This document shows positions 1 to 8,482 of a DNA stretch of 64,000 bases, piece by piece. Each line of letters starts with the position of its first letter. The first letter of the stretch is position 1. The notes under the pieces are model-generated. The model was not told where the DNA came from. It saw only the letters and a program-made list of their open reading frames with translations, and searched no databases. This stretch comes from Pontibacter coccineus (GTDB lineage: Bacteria; Bacteroidota; Bacteroidia; Cytophagales; Hymenobacteraceae): positions 62,001 through 126,000 of the forward strand of contig NZ_JAUOTN010000001.1 in assembly GCF_030546575.1 (NCBI RefSeq), read 5' to 3'. The position numbers and the translations under genes were made by a program.

Positions 1-1228
1 AACTCAGAACGCCACCCGAGAGGCGCTGCGCCAGGCGGGCTATACCCTGCTCAAGCAACTTAAGGCCGACAAGGTGGAAGAGCTTGCCATTCAGGATCTC
101 ACCAAAACCGACGCCAGCCCCTACCTGGCCGAGGGCCTATACCTGAGCAACTACCAGTTTCAGAAGTATAGGACCAAGAACAGCAAGCCAAACCCTCTAC
201 AGACCATCGTGCTGACAGACGAAAACCTGTCGGAGTTTGATGTGATGGAGCTGCAAAACGTGCTCGACGCCGTGACCATCACGCGTGACCTGGTGAACGA
301 GCCCAACAGCCATCAATCAGCCACCCAGTTCAGCGAGGAACTGGTAGCGCTGGGCGAACAGGCAGGATTTACCACGCAGGTGTTCGACGAACTGCAGTTA
401 CAGTCTCTGAAGATGGGTGGTCTGCTGGCCGTGAACCAGGGCAGCGAAGAGCCACCTACCTTTAATATATTAGAGTGGAAACCGGAAGGTGCCACTAATA
501 GCAAACCTTACGTGCTGGTGGGCAAAGGCGTGGTATACGACACCGGCGGCCTCAGCCTGAAGCCAACGCCACAGTCTATGGACTACATGAAGTCCGACAT
601 GGCTGGTGCCGCTGCCGTAACCGGTGTGCTATATGCGCTGGCAAAAAACAATGTGCAGCTGCACGTCATCGCGCTTATACCTGCCACCGACAACCGTCCG
701 GGCGGCAAAGCCTATGCGCCGGGCGACGTGCTCACCATGCACAACGGCATGACGGTGGAGGTACTCAACACCGACGCCGAAGGCCGCCTGATCTTGGCCG
801 ACGCCCTGAGTTTTGCCCAGAAGTACAAGCCGGAGCTGGTGATCGACATGGCCACCCTGACCGGAGCCGCGGCCCGCGCCATCGGCAAAGAAGGCCTGGT
901 AGCCATGAGCAATGCCGGGGACGAGGTGATGACTGCCCTGAAAAAAGCAGGGGAAGCCGAGCACGAACGTATTGTGGAGTTTCCGCTGTGGGATGAGTAT
1001 AAGAAGCACATCGAGTCGGACATAGCCGACATCAAGAACCTGGGTGGTGCCGAGGCAGGCGCTATTTCGGCGGGTGTTTTCCTGGAGTATTTCACCGACT
1101 ACCCGTGGGTGCACTTTGACATCGCTGGCACGGCTTACCTGCTGGGCGAAGACTCTTACCGTGGCAAACTGGCTACCGGATCGGGCGTGCGCCTGGTTTA
1201 CAACTACCTTAGCTCTCTGGCTAACTAA
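1..1228 (+). CDS. pepA: Leucyl aminopeptidase, M17 family (5' end outside window)
   Basis: Cytosolic two-metal aminopeptidase that removes N-terminal residues from peptides. The frame is open from base 2 with no start, so the N-terminus lies left of the window and a GTG at 74 is only an internal valine. The visible part holds the M17 metal and catalytic motifs: VGKGVVYDTGG (metal-binding Lys and Asp), MKSDMAGAAAV, and the family signature NTDAEGRLILADAL with its Asp, Glu and Arg. The C-terminal catalytic domain is complete and ends at TAA 1226-1228. It is followed after 7 bases by pdxA on the same strand, suggesting co-transcription. Family assignment is firm; peptide specificity cannot be read from sequence. 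Confidence 0.94.
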   Translation, partial: TQNATREALRQAGYTLLKQLKADKVEELAIQDLTKTDASPYLAEGLYLSNYQFQKYRTKNSKPNPLQTIVLTDENLSEFDVMELQNVLDAVTITRDLVNEPNSHQSATQFSEELVALGEQAGFTTQVFDELQLQSLKMGGLLAVNQGSEEPPTFNILEWKPEGATNSKPYVLVGKGVVYDTGGLSLKPTPQSMDYMKSDMAGAAAVTGVLYALAKNNVQLHVIALIPATDNRPGGKAYAPGDVLTMHNGMTVEVLNTDAEGRLILADALSFAQKYKPELVIDMATLTGAAARAIGKEGLVAMSNAGDEVMTALKKAGEAEHERIVEFPLWDEYKKHIESDIADIKNLGGAEAGAISAGVFLEYFTDYPWVHFDIAGTAYLLGEDSYRGKLATGSGVRLVYNYLSSLAN

Positions 1229-1235
1229 GCAACAA

Positions 1236-2258
1236 ATGGACAACAGACACAAAGCAAAAATAGGCATCAGCATCGGCGACACGAACGGTATCGGCCCGGA
1301 GATCATTGTCAAAACCCTTTCAGACCAGCGCATCCTCAATTTCTGCACGCCGGTTATTTACGGATCTGCCGCTGTCATCAACCAGGTACGCAAAGCCCTG
1401 AGCGCCGAGCACTTCCACTATCAGCAGGTGGATTCTGCGCAGGAGCTTATATCGAAAAAGATCAACCTGATCAATTGCTGGGAAGAGGACATCGCCGTAG
1501 AGCCAGGCACACCCAAGCCGGAATCCGGCAAGGCCTCGCTTGACTCGCTGCTGGCCGCCTCCCGCGACCTGAAAGCCGGTCTGCTGGATGGCCTGGTAAC
1601 CGCCCCGATTGATAAAGACAACATCCAGTCGGAAGAGTTTAAATTCCCGGGCCACACCGAGTTCCTGACTTCTTACTTCGACGCCGCCGACAGCCTGATG
1701 CTGCTCGTGGCAGACGACCTGCGTGTGGCAACCGTAACGGGCCATATACCTGTAAAAGACGTAGCCAGCAAAATCAATTTCGACCTGATCATCCGCAAGA
1801 TCACGATCCTGCAGGAGTCGCTGCGCAAAGATTTCGGTATACTGAAGCCACGGATCGCCGTGCTCGGATTGAATCCCCATGCTGGTGAGAAAGGGCTGCT
1901 GGGAACCGAAGAGCTGGAAATCATCCGTCCGGCTGTGATGCACCTGAAGGACAAAGGTCAGCTAGTATTCGGCCCCTACCCTGCCGACGGCTTCTTTGGT
2001 ATGCGCATGTACAAGCAGTTCGACGCCGTGCTGAGCATGTACCACGACCAGGGGCTCATACCTTTCAAAACACTGGCCATGGAAACCGGTGTGAACTACA
2101 CGGCCGGCCTGCCGATCGTGCGCACTTCCCCGGACCACGGCACGGCCTACGACATCGCCGGAAAAAATACAGCTGATGAAACCTCTTTCAGAGAAGCGCT
2201 GTTCCTTGCCTGCGACATCATAAAAAAGCGCCAGACAGAGCAAAAGCCTGTTTTATAA
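1236..2258 (+). CDS. pdxA: 4-hydroxythreonine-4-phosphate dehydrogenase
   Basis: NAD-dependent enzyme of the DXP-dependent pyridoxal phosphate pathway. It oxidises 4-phosphohydroxy-threonine, which then decarboxylates and is used by PdxJ. The 340-residue protein has the usual family length and motifs: GISIGDTNGIGPEII near the N-terminus, FPGHTEFL, NPHAGEKGLLGTEE, and MYHDQGLIPFK with SPDHGTAYDIAG toward the C-terminus, carrying the metal-binding histidines. The frame is open upstream to 1044, but ATG 1236 is chosen because homology starts there and it lies just after the pepA stop. It probably shares a transcript with pepA. No terminator is evident after it. Confidence 0.95.
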   Translation: MDNRHKAKIGISIGDTNGIGPEIIVKTLSDQRILNFCTPVIYGSAAVINQVRKALSAEHFHYQQVDSAQELISKKINLINCWEEDIAVEPGTPKPESGKASLDSLLAASRDLKAGLLDGLVTAPIDKDNIQSEEFKFPGHTEFLTSYFDAADSLMLLVADDLRVATVTGHIPVKDVASKINFDLIIRKITILQESLRKDFGILKPRIAVLGLNPHAGEKGLLGTEELEIIRPAVMHLKDKGQLVFGPYPADGFFGMRMYKQFDAVLSMYHDQGLIPFKTLAMETGVNYTAGLPIVRTSPDHGTAYDIAGKNTADETSFREALFLACDIIKKRQTEQKPVL

Positions 2259-2293
2259 ATCGGGCTGCTATTTTATTTGTCAAAATATTGTTC

Positions 2294-2301
2294 TAATTTT
2301 G
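2294..2301 (+). promoter_or_regulatory. Bacteroidota -7 element ahead of yceD-rpmF-plsX
   Basis: TAATTTTG matches the TAnnTTTG consensus of the Bacteroidota primary sigma factor exactly and lies 23 bases before the GTG at 2325. A TTTG at 2276-2279 is only 14 bases upstream, shorter than the usual 19-20, so the -33 part is doubtful. Confidence 0.5.
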
Positions 2302-2324
2302 CGTCTTGCAATAAAAACACGGTA

Positions 2325-2873
2325 GTGAAAAAGCTTAGAGACTACGAAATCGGCATAGCCAAACTCAGTAACAGAAAGCATGATTACGAGTTTGAGATGG
2401 ACGATTCATTCTTTGCTTTGTTTGAGCAGGAGATCATACTGGGGGGAAAGCTACTGGCGAAAGTAGAGCTCGATAAAACCGAGTCGCTGCTGACGCTGCA
2501 TTTTGACATTAAAGGGCACGTACGCCTCACCTGCGACCGCAGTCTGGAGGAGTTTGACCAGCCGGTGGACATCGAAGAGACACTGCTGATCAAGTATGGA
2601 GAGGAAAATGCCGAGCTGGATGAGGACTTGTGGCAGATCACGCCAGAGACGCAGACGCTCAGCGTAGCACAGCACCTGTATGATTACATTGGTTTATCGC
2701 TGCCAATGAAGAAGCTCCACCCACGTTTTGTGGAAGAGCTGGATGAAGACGACGAAAGGGATATCCTGATCTACTCTTCGCGCAAGGCAAGCGACAGTGA
2801 AGGGAATGACAACGATGGAGATGACGATGATGACGTTGACCCGCGTTGGGATGCCTTGAAAAACCTGAACTAA
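2325..2873 (+). CDS. YceD/DUF177 family protein
   Basis: A 182-residue member of the YceD (DUF177) family, whose members in other bacteria and plastids affect 23S rRNA accumulation or processing and are encoded next to L32. The body (LRDYEIGIAKL, then a beta-rich core with LTCDRSLEEF) and the acidic tail DGDDDDDVDPRWDALKNL are typical. Members with a CxxC pair exist, but here only one Cys is visible in the core. GTG 2325 is chosen because the family begins there. The frame extends to a TTG at 2277, but that stretch overlaps the likely promoter and reads as non-coding. It is the first gene of a string with rpmF (54 bases on), plsX and possibly fabH. Confidence 0.85.
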   Translation: MKKLRDYEIGIAKLSNRKHDYEFEMDDSFFALFEQEIILGGKLLAKVELDKTESLLTLHFDIKGHVRLTCDRSLEEFDQPVDIEETLLIKYGEENAELDEDLWQITPETQTLSVAQHLYDYIGLSLPMKKLHPRFVEELDEDDERDILIYSSRKASDSEGNDNDGDDDDDVDPRWDALKNLN

Positions 2874-2927
2874 CAAGCAGTAGAATAATAAAGTATTACA
2901 TAACAGCAAGTAAATTTATAACTAAAA

Positions 2928-3125
2928 ATGGCACATCCTAAACGCAAGATTTCGAAGACCAGAAGAGATAAGAGAAGAACTCACCAGAAACTCTCTGAGA
3001 AAGCGATTGCTATCTGCCCTACTACAGACACTCCTCACCTGTTTCACCATGCTTACGTGGTAGAAGGCGACCTGTATCACAAAGGCAAACTGGCGATCAA
3101 AAATTATACAACAAACGCTCAGTAA
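2928..3125 (+). CDS. rpmF: 50S ribosomal protein L32
   Basis: A 65-residue L32 protein of the large ribosomal subunit. The conserved basic N-terminus [20 protein letters not shown] is unmistakable. The usual zinc ribbon (two CxxC pairs) is missing: one Cys remains ([16 protein letters not shown]), so this is the zinc-free form. It sits between yceD and plsX, the classical arrangement that links ribosome synthesis to membrane lipid synthesis, and is probably co-transcribed with both. Confidence 0.96.
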   Translation: MAHPKRKISKTRRDKRRTHQKLSEKAIAICPTTDTPHLFHHAYVVEGDLYHKGKLAIKNYTTNAQ

Positions 3126-3176
3126 CCGAAGTCTGTACTCCGTTTCAGTTCTGTATAATTTAACGTCATCCAGTAC

Positions 3177-4121
3177 ATGAGAATCGCCCTGGACGCTATG
3201 GGCGGCGACTATGCACCTGAAGCAAACGTGAAGGGTGCAATGTTAGCTGCAGAACAGCTCGAAGAAGATTATGAGATCCTGCTTATTGGCAAGGAAGATA
3301 TTCTGAATCAGCTGCTGAAAGAATATGGTTACACTGGTTCTGTTATAAAGGTGGTAAACGCCTCCCAGGTGATTGACATGGGAGAACATCCCACCAAAGC
3401 ACTCACCCAGAAGCCGGACTCCAGTATCGCTGTAGGTTTTGGTATGCTTAAGGCTGGAAAAGCACATGCTTTTTGCAGCACCGGCAATACCGGGGCTATG
3501 CTGGTAGGAGCTATGTTCAGCGTAAAAGCCGTAGAAGGCATTTTAAGACCATCTATCGGCGGTCTGGTACCCAAGCTCAATGGTGGCTTCGGTATTATAC
3601 TGGATGTGGGTGCTAACGCAGACTGCAAACCTGAAGTACTGGAGCAGTTCGGCGAAATTGGCTCTATCTACGCCAAATACGTACTGGAAATCGAAAATCC
3701 GAAAGTTGGGTTGATGAACCTGGGCGAAGAGGAAGGCAAAGGCACTGTCAACACACAGGCAGCGCACCAGCGCCTCAAAGTTAATCCAAACATCAACTTC
3801 ATCGGCAACATCGAGGGACGCGACATGTTCAACGACAAAGCTGATGTGATCGTTTGTGACGGGTATACCGGCAACATCATTTTGAAGATGGCGGAGTCTG
3901 TTTACGACATCCTCAACGAGAAGAACATGCACGATCCTTTTTTCGACAAGTTCAACTATGAGGCCGTAGGCGGCAGCCCGATCCTGGGCATCAATGGCAA
4001 CGCCGTTATCGGACATGGTGTCTCTTCTCCTCTGGCTGTCTGCAACATGGTGCTGCAGGCCCAGAAAATGGTGGCCACGAACCTGTCTGAACGTTTTAAA
4101 AAGCATACGGGCGTCCAATAA
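3177..4121 (+). CDS. plsX: Phosphate acyltransferase PlsX
   Basis: Peripheral membrane enzyme that converts acyl-ACP to acyl-phosphate, the donor for PlsY in phosphatidic acid synthesis. The 314-residue protein starts [15 protein letters not shown], the diagnostic PlsX opening, and continues with [41 protein letters not shown] and [13 protein letters not shown] segments (here [14 protein letters not shown]). It follows rpmF after 51 bases and is followed by a strong terminator at 4150-4210, so the yceD-rpmF-plsX transcript may end there with partial read-through to fabH. Confidence 0.96.
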   Translation: MRIALDAMGGDYAPEANVKGAMLAAEQLEEDYEILLIGKEDILNQLLKEYGYTGSVIKVVNASQVIDMGEHPTKALTQKPDSSIAVGFGMLKAGKAHAFCSTGNTGAMLVGAMFSVKAVEGILRPSIGGLVPKLNGGFGIILDVGANADCKPEVLEQFGEIGSIYAKYVLEIENPKVGLMNLGEEEGKGTVNTQAAHQRLKVNPNINFIGNIEGRDMFNDKADVIVCDGYTGNIILKMAESVYDILNEKNMHDPFFDKFNYEAVGGSPILGINGNAVIGHGVSSPLAVCNMVLQAQKMVATNLSERFKKHTGVQ

Positions 4122-4149
4122 AAGACGCTGGCTCAGGCCAAACACCTTT

Positions 4150-4210
4150 CTTGGCACAAACTGTCTCACTACTCTTTTTGCGTGAGGGCGGTTTGTGCCA
4201 AGTTTTTTTT
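4150..4210 (+). terminator. Intrinsic terminator after plsX
   Basis: A perfect 12-base stem (CTTGGCACAAAC at 4150-4161 with its complement at 4191-4202) encloses a second 5-base stem (CTCAC 4165-4169 with GTGAG 4182-4186) and is followed by eight T (4203-4210). It separates plsX from fabH, so fabH may have its own promoter in 4211-4255, where TATATTG resembles a weak -7 element. Confidence 0.9.
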
Positions 4211-4255
4211 ATTATATTGCCGTCTTAAACCTCCAACACTTATACCTTTCACAAT

Positions 4256-5254
4256 ATGAGTAAAATTACTGCCGCGATCACAGGAGTGGCTGGTTATGTT
4301 CCGGACTACGTGCTTACGAACAAGGAACTGGAAACAATGGTAGAAACCAATGATGAATGGATCCTTTCACGCACCGGTATTAAAGAAAGGCGCATTCTGA
4401 AGGGCGAAGGTAAAGGCACCTCGCATATTGCAGTACCGGCAGTACTGGACTTACTCAAAAAAACCAATACCAAACCAGAAGAAGTAGAACTCCTCATCTG
4501 CGCCACCACTACCCCTGACATGGTTTTCCCGGCCACGGCCAACCTGATCACGGCTGAAGTAGGCGCCGTGAATGCCTTTGGTTACGACCTGCAGGCTGCT
4601 TGCTCCGGTTTCCTTTTCGCACTGGCTACCGCCTCTAAGTTCATCGAGTCAGGACAGTACAAAAAAGTGATCGTAGTAGGAGCCGATAAGATGTCTGCTA
4701 TCGTTGATTATACCGACCGTGCCACCTGTATCATTTTTGGGGATGGCGGTGGTGCTGTGATGCTGGAGCCTAACACGGAAGGCTACGGTATACAGGACTC
4801 CATATTGAAGTCAGACGGAACAGGCGCCCAGTTCCTGCACATGAAAGCAGGCGGCAGCCGCAAACCGGCTACTATCGAAACGGTACAGGCACGTGAACAC
4901 TACGCCTACCAGGAAGGCCAGCAGGTATTTAAGTTTGCCGTTAAAGGTATGGCAGATGTATCGGCTGAGGTAATGGAACGCAACAACCTGACGGCAGAAG
5001 ATGTCGCTTGGCTGGTGCCGCATCAGGCCAACAAACGCATCATCGACGCGACTGCGAACCGCATGGGTGTGGGCAGTGACAAGGTAATGCTCAACATTGA
5101 GCGTTACGGCAACACAACAAGCGGTACCATCCCACTTTGCCTGTGGGAGTATGAGAAACAGCTGAAAAAAGGCGACAACCTGATTCTGGCTGCCTTCGGC
5201 GGCGGTTTTACGTGGGGCGCCATCTACTTAAAGTGGGCTTACGATTCGAAATAA
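4256..5254 (+). CDS. fabH: 3-oxoacyl-ACP synthase III (KAS III)
   Basis: Starts fatty acid synthesis by condensing an acyl-CoA primer with malonyl-ACP. The 332-residue protein carries the full triad: Cys116 in [12 protein letters not shown], His256 in [11 protein letters not shown], and Asn286 in [12 protein letters not shown]. The N-terminal [16 protein letters not shown] substrate-loop region is also typical. It lies downstream of plsX in the conserved plsX-fabH order, although a strong terminator stands between them. A bidirectional terminator at 5269-5306 separates it from the opposing CZB-like gene. Confidence 0.96.
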   Translation: MSKITAAITGVAGYVPDYVLTNKELETMVETNDEWILSRTGIKERRILKGEGKGTSHIAVPAVLDLLKKTNTKPEEVELLICATTTPDMVFPATANLITAEVGAVNAFGYDLQAACSGFLFALATASKFIESGQYKKVIVVGADKMSAIVDYTDRATCIIFGDGGGAVMLEPNTEGYGIQDSILKSDGTGAQFLHMKAGGSRKPATIETVQAREHYAYQEGQQVFKFAVKGMADVSAEVMERNNLTAEDVAWLVPHQANKRIIDATANRMGVGSDKVMLNIERYGNTTSGTIPLCLWEYEKQLKKGDNLILAAFGGGFTWGAIYLKWAYDSK

Positions 5255-5268
5255 CATACTCTGATTAT

Positions 5269-5306
5269 AAACAGGAAAAGCGGCTGAGATGCCGCTTTTC
5301 CTGTTT
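5269..5306. terminator. Bidirectional terminator between fabH and the CZB-like gene
   Basis: A perfect 16-base stem (5269-5284 and 5291-5306) with the six-base loop TGAGAT. The A-rich left arm and T-rich right arm allow termination of both converging transcripts. Confidence 0.88.
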
Positions 5307-5327
5307 ATAGATCCTTCATCCGATTAC

Positions 5328-5693
5328 TTATACCATGTCAGTACGTAGCGCAAGTCGCTTCTCCATTTGCGTGAGCAGTTCCTGAAAGCGATCAGAAAGC
5401 TTCTCTATCTCCTTCATGCCGGCATGTGCCTGGTCGATGCTGCCGTTTCGGTAAAGTGTGAACAGCTGATTCGCATATGACAGCAACTCGCTATGTGTTT
5501 TCTGGAGATTGAACAGTTCGGGTTCATTGCTATACTTTACCTTCCCCACTTGCAAGAACCAATGGCTGATCGGTCCTGACTCTGAAAAAAACACGCTATC
5601 GAATACCCCACCGTACAGCACAGAGCGCACCTTGGACTTAAACAGAATATGTTTAATCCGGATCTGCTGAAAATCTACCTGCGCTGAATTCAC
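5328..5693 (-). CDS. CZB-like (chemoreceptor zinc-binding) domain protein, ligands degenerate
   Basis: A 121-residue, all-helical protein. The layout matches the CZB domain of bacterial chemoreceptors and diguanylate cyclases: a first helix with KHILFKSKVRSVLYGG (His15), a central HWFLQVGKVKYS block (Trp45, in the place of the family's CxxGKW motif), then LQKTHSELLSYANQLF (His67) and a helix ending near residue 115. Of the four usual ligands, His15 and His67 are kept. The Cys position five before the Trp is Gly40, and the second His of HxxxH is Leu71. Zinc binding by the classical set is therefore unlikely. The gene starts with GTG, has AGGAAA just upstream, and lies 24 bases after a PAS protein gene. 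Domain assignment is by eye. Confidence 0.6.
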   Translation of the reverse strand: MNSAQVDFQQIRIKHILFKSKVRSVLYGGVFDSVFFSESGPISHWFLQVGKVKYSNEPELFNLQKTHSELLSYANQLFTLYRNGSIDQAHAGMKEIEKLSDRFQELLTQMEKRLALRTDMV

Positions 5694-5717
5694 TTGTTTC
5701 CTTTCTAAAAGCTGCTC

Positions 5718-6977
5718 CTATTCATCTACTGCAATACCCAATTCCTGCAGTTTTTTCTTCATTTGATATTTGTCGGTCACATTAAAACCAGCGACCAGTA
5801 TACCTATTGTTTGCTTATGCTCATCGAAAAGCGGCTGGAAAATGAAAGTAAGATAATTGTCCTCCAGCTTGCCCTCTGCAGTAGAGAGCTTCACAATAAT
5901 CTCTTTGGCCTCAAAAGTCTTGCCCGTCTGGTAGACATTATCCAATACTTCAATAAAGCCCTGCTCTGCTATTTCAGGCAATGCTTCTGCCACAGTTTTA
6001 CCTATCAGACTTACGTGAGGGAACAGGTCCTGATACTTGGTATTAACCAGTTCGTAGCGATGCTCCGTGCCTTTCAGGATGGCAAAGAAAGTCGGGGCCT
6101 GCATGATCAATCGCTCTAGTGTCATGCGCTCGTTCTCCACTTTGCGGAAAGCAAGCTGCACCTGGTCCGCCAGTTCCGACATCTGTTCGTTGCTTGTGAG
6201 GAGTTCCTGCACCAGGTTCTTCATGTCGTGGACGTCGCTGCAGCTTCCCAGCCACATCCGGATCGTGCCGTCTTCATTTCGCATGGGCAGGTAGCGGCTC
6301 AGGTACCAGCGGTAATCGCCTTCCTTGTCTCGGATACGGAGCTCAAGCTGGCCGGCCTCCCCTTTCTCAATCGCCTGCTGCCAGACTTTAGAGGCACTCT
6401 GCAAATCATCCGGATGAATGGCTTCTTTCCAACCACCCGCCATCAACTGCTCCATCGGGATGCCTGTATACGCTACCCACTGCTTATTGAAATAGGTCGA
6501 GTTACCTTCTGCGTCATCAGCATCGATGAGTTGCGGCATAGAGTCAGCCATGAACCGGAATTTCTGTTCGATGTCCTGCAAGGCCTTCTTCGTTTCCTCC
6601 CGCTCTGTCACGTCATTGGTTTCCTGCAGCACATACAACAATTCGCCCTGCTCATTCATAATCGGCGTATGAGAGGCTTCCCAGCATCGCTCATCGTAGC
6701 CGCTCCCGTCAGGTCGGGCAATTGCGTACCGTATCACGTCCAGGTATACCTTCTCGCCTTTGCGCATGGCTTCTTCTATGGAAAGCCGCACCGGGTTTTT
6801 TTCATAAGGCACATTCGGCTCGGGGAATGCCTCCAGTAAAAAATGTTTGCCCAGAATACTGTCCAACTGCCGCATCGTTACTTCCAGATAGCGCTTGTTG
6901 GCCCCTACTATTTTCATATCAGGGGCAAGCAGCACCAAAGCTTCGGGGGTGTTATCAAAGATGAGCTTATAATCCAT
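5718..6977 (-). CDS. Three-PAS-domain sensor protein without output domain
   Basis: A 419-residue cytoplasmic protein made only of PAS/PAC sensory modules. The first spans about residues 1-125 (FDNTPEALVLLAPDMKIVGA, ending in the PAC-type NDVTEREETKKAL). The second spans 135-255 and is PAS_3-like, with WVAYTGIP and IHPDDLQ. A coiled-coil linker follows at 255-285, and the third module covers about 285-405 (MQAPTFFAILKGTEHRYELVN). The protein ends shortly after the third PAC motif with KKKLQELGIAVDE. No histidine kinase, GGDEF, HTH or methyl-accepting domain is present, so any output must act through a partner. The CZB-like protein 24 bases downstream is the obvious candidate. ATG start; no transmembrane segment. 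Confidence 0.85.
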   Translation of the reverse strand: MDYKLIFDNTPEALVLLAPDMKIVGANKRYLEVTMRQLDSILGKHFLLEAFPEPNVPYEKNPVRLSIEEAMRKGEKVYLDVIRYAIARPDGSGYDERCWEASHTPIMNEQGELLYVLQETNDVTEREETKKALQDIEQKFRFMADSMPQLIDADDAEGNSTYFNKQWVAYTGIPMEQLMAGGWKEAIHPDDLQSASKVWQQAIEKGEAGQLELRIRDKEGDYRWYLSRYLPMRNEDGTIRMWLGSCSDVHDMKNLVQELLTSNEQMSELADQVQLAFRKVENERMTLERLIMQAPTFFAILKGTEHRYELVNTKYQDLFPHVSLIGKTVAEALPEIAEQGFIEVLDNVYQTGKTFEAKEIIVKLSTAEGKLEDNYLTFIFQPLFDEHKQTIGILVAGFNVTDKYQMKKKLQELGIAVDE

Positions 6978-7093
6978 GTAAGAGAGAGATTTACATTAAA
7001 AAAACGCACTGGCCAGGTGCTGTGGGCATACAACCATACGCACACCAGCAAAAAAGCGGCTATGCCGGCACAGCCTATTTTTTAAGATAATGG

Positions 7094-7101
7094 CAAATTT
7101 A
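7094..7101 (-). promoter_or_regulatory. Candidate -7 element for the PAS/CZB operon
   Basis: On the minus strand TAAATTTG matches TAnnTTTG. It lies about 117 bases upstream of the ATG at 6977. No clear -33 TTG is seen at the usual distance. The 315-base divergent gap 6978-7292 holds this and the efp promoter; nothing else is recognised. Confidence 0.4.
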
Positions 7102-7215
7102 TATAAAATAAATGATTCGCCGGGCTATACCCCGGACTTTGTGGTAAGGATACATCCGGCTTGCTTTTCATGCGAATTGCCCTAAGCTTTTTAACCAATA
7201 TTTGAGTATAATAGC

Positions 7216-7223
7216 TAACTTTG
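7216..7223 (+). promoter_or_regulatory. Candidate -7 element for efp-accB-accC
   Basis: TAACTTTG matches TAnnTTTG exactly, about 70 bases before the efp start at 7293. A TTTG at 7201-7204 is too close to be the normal -33 partner. Confidence 0.5.
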
Positions 7224-7292
7224 TTTGCAAGACAGCGATTTGCGCTATACTTTTATCGTTTCATTCAATTTCAAGCGTAACAACAGCATACT

Positions 7293-7856
7293 ATGGCAAC
7301 CACAGCTGATATCAGAAATGGTCTGTGCATGGAATTTAACAACGACCTTTATGTAGTTGTTGAATTTCAACATGTTAAACCAGGCAAAGGCCCAGCTTTC
7401 GTGAGAACGAAAATGCGCAACATCAAGACCGGAAAAATTTTAGATAACACTTTCTCGGCTGGTCATAAGATCACTACTGCCCGTGTGGAGCAGCGCCCGC
7501 ACCAGTTCATCTATAAAGATGACATGGGGTATAACTTTATGGACATGAACACCTTTGAGCAGGTTGCGCTTGAAGAGAGAATGGTTCCTTTTGCCGATCT
7601 GATGAAAGAAGGTCAGGAGGTAACGATCCTGTTCCATGCTGAAACCGAAACGCCCCTTACCTGCGAGATCCCTCCTTTTGTGGAGCTCACCATTACCTAT
7701 ACGGAGCCAGGTCTTAAGGGCGACACAGCTACCAATGCATCCAAACCAGCCATCGTAGAAACAGGTGCCACCATCCAGGTACCGCTGTTTATTGGGCAGG
7801 ATGAAAAAATCAAAGTAGACACACGAACTTATTCTTACGCAGAACGAGTAAAATAA
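7293..7856 (+). CDS. efp: Translation elongation factor P
   Basis: Binds the ribosome next to the P site and relieves stalling at consecutive prolines. The 187-residue protein shows the three beta-barrel domains of the family. The conserved loop is [14 protein letters not shown], with Lys32 at the position modified in many bacteria, followed by [14 protein letters not shown] and the C-terminal signature [14 protein letters not shown]. No modification enzyme gene is present nearby, so the state of Lys32 is unknown. accB begins 4 bases after the stop, so the two are surely co-transcribed, an order common in Bacteroidota. Confidence 0.97.
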   Translation: MATTADIRNGLCMEFNNDLYVVVEFQHVKPGKGPAFVRTKMRNIKTGKILDNTFSAGHKITTARVEQRPHQFIYKDDMGYNFMDMNTFEQVALEERMVPFADLMKEGQEVTILFHAETETPLTCEIPPFVELTITYTEPGLKGDTATNASKPAIVETGATIQVPLFIGQDEKIKVDTRTYSYAERVK

Positions 7857-7860
7857 TAAC

Positions 7861-8355
7861 ATGAAAGCTAAAGAAATCCAGGACCTTATTGACTTTATCG
7901 CCAAGTCTGGCTTGAATAAAGTAAACATTGAGACAGAAGAATTCAAGATCTCGGTGAAGCGCGATCCAGACCAGAAGGTGAGCTATGTGAAAGAATCGGC
8001 AGGCGCAACGCATCATGTTGCAGCAGCTCCTGCGGCCGCTCCGGCAGCCCCTCAGGCTCCTGCGCCCCCCGCTGCTCCGGCAGCCCCTGCTGCGCCGGTA
8101 AGCGACGACAGCAAGTACATCGCCATCAAAGCACCTATGATCGGCACCTTCTACCGCTCTTCCAGCCCGGACAAGCCGGCGTTTGTGAACGTAGGCGACG
8201 AAGTGAAAAAGGGACAGGTAATCTGCATCATCGAAGCGATGAAGCTTTTCAACGAAATTGAGTCAGAGGTATCAGGCAAAATCGTAAAAGTGCTGGTTGA
8301 CAACGCCAACCCGGTGGAGTACGATCAGCCGCTATACCTGGTAGATCCTAGCTAA
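7861..8355 (+). CDS. accB: Biotin carboxyl carrier protein of acetyl-CoA carboxylase
   Basis: Carries carboxybiotin between the carboxylase and transferase halves of acetyl-CoA carboxylase in the first step of fatty acid synthesis. The 164-residue protein has an N-terminal domain ([20 protein letters not shown]), an Ala/Pro-rich flexible linker at about residues 52-80, and a C-terminal biotinyl domain with EAMKLFNE, in which Lys128 is the biotinylation site. It lies between efp and accC. A weak hairpin at 8393-8424 may lower transcription into accC and set the carrier-to-carboxylase ratio; that last point is inference. Confidence 0.96.
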   Translation: MKAKEIQDLIDFIAKSGLNKVNIETEEFKISVKRDPDQKVSYVKESAGATHHVAAAPAAAPAAPQAPAPPAAPAAPAAPVSDDSKYIAIKAPMIGTFYRSSSPDKPAFVNVGDEVKKGQVICIIEAMKLFNEIESEVSGKIVKVLVDNANPVEYDQPLYLVDPS

Positions 8356-8392
8356 TTCATCGATTTGAAAATTTGAAAATGTGAAGATTCTG

Positions 8393-8424
8393 AAATGGAG
8401 ATGGGGATAACCTTCTCCATTTTT
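8393..8424 (+). terminator. Weak hairpin between accB and accC
   Basis: A 9-base stem (8393-8401 with 8414-8422) followed by a short T run to 8424. It may be a partial terminator or an RNA processing site. It is embedded in a pair of low-complexity arms (8361-8398 and 8440-8477) that are loosely complementary to each other. Confidence 0.4.
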
Positions 8425-8482
8425 ATATCAACTCACCTGCATCTATCCATTTCCAAATCTCCGAATCTCCAAAACTGACATT

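Noticed and set aside
1044-1235. Longer start for pdxA overlapping pepA
   Set aside because: The extra 64 codons overlap the conserved M17 C-terminus and are not PdxA-like; ATG 1236 fits the family.
2277-2324. TTG start extending the YceD-like protein
   Set aside because: The extension overlaps a TAnnTTTG promoter element and is not family sequence.
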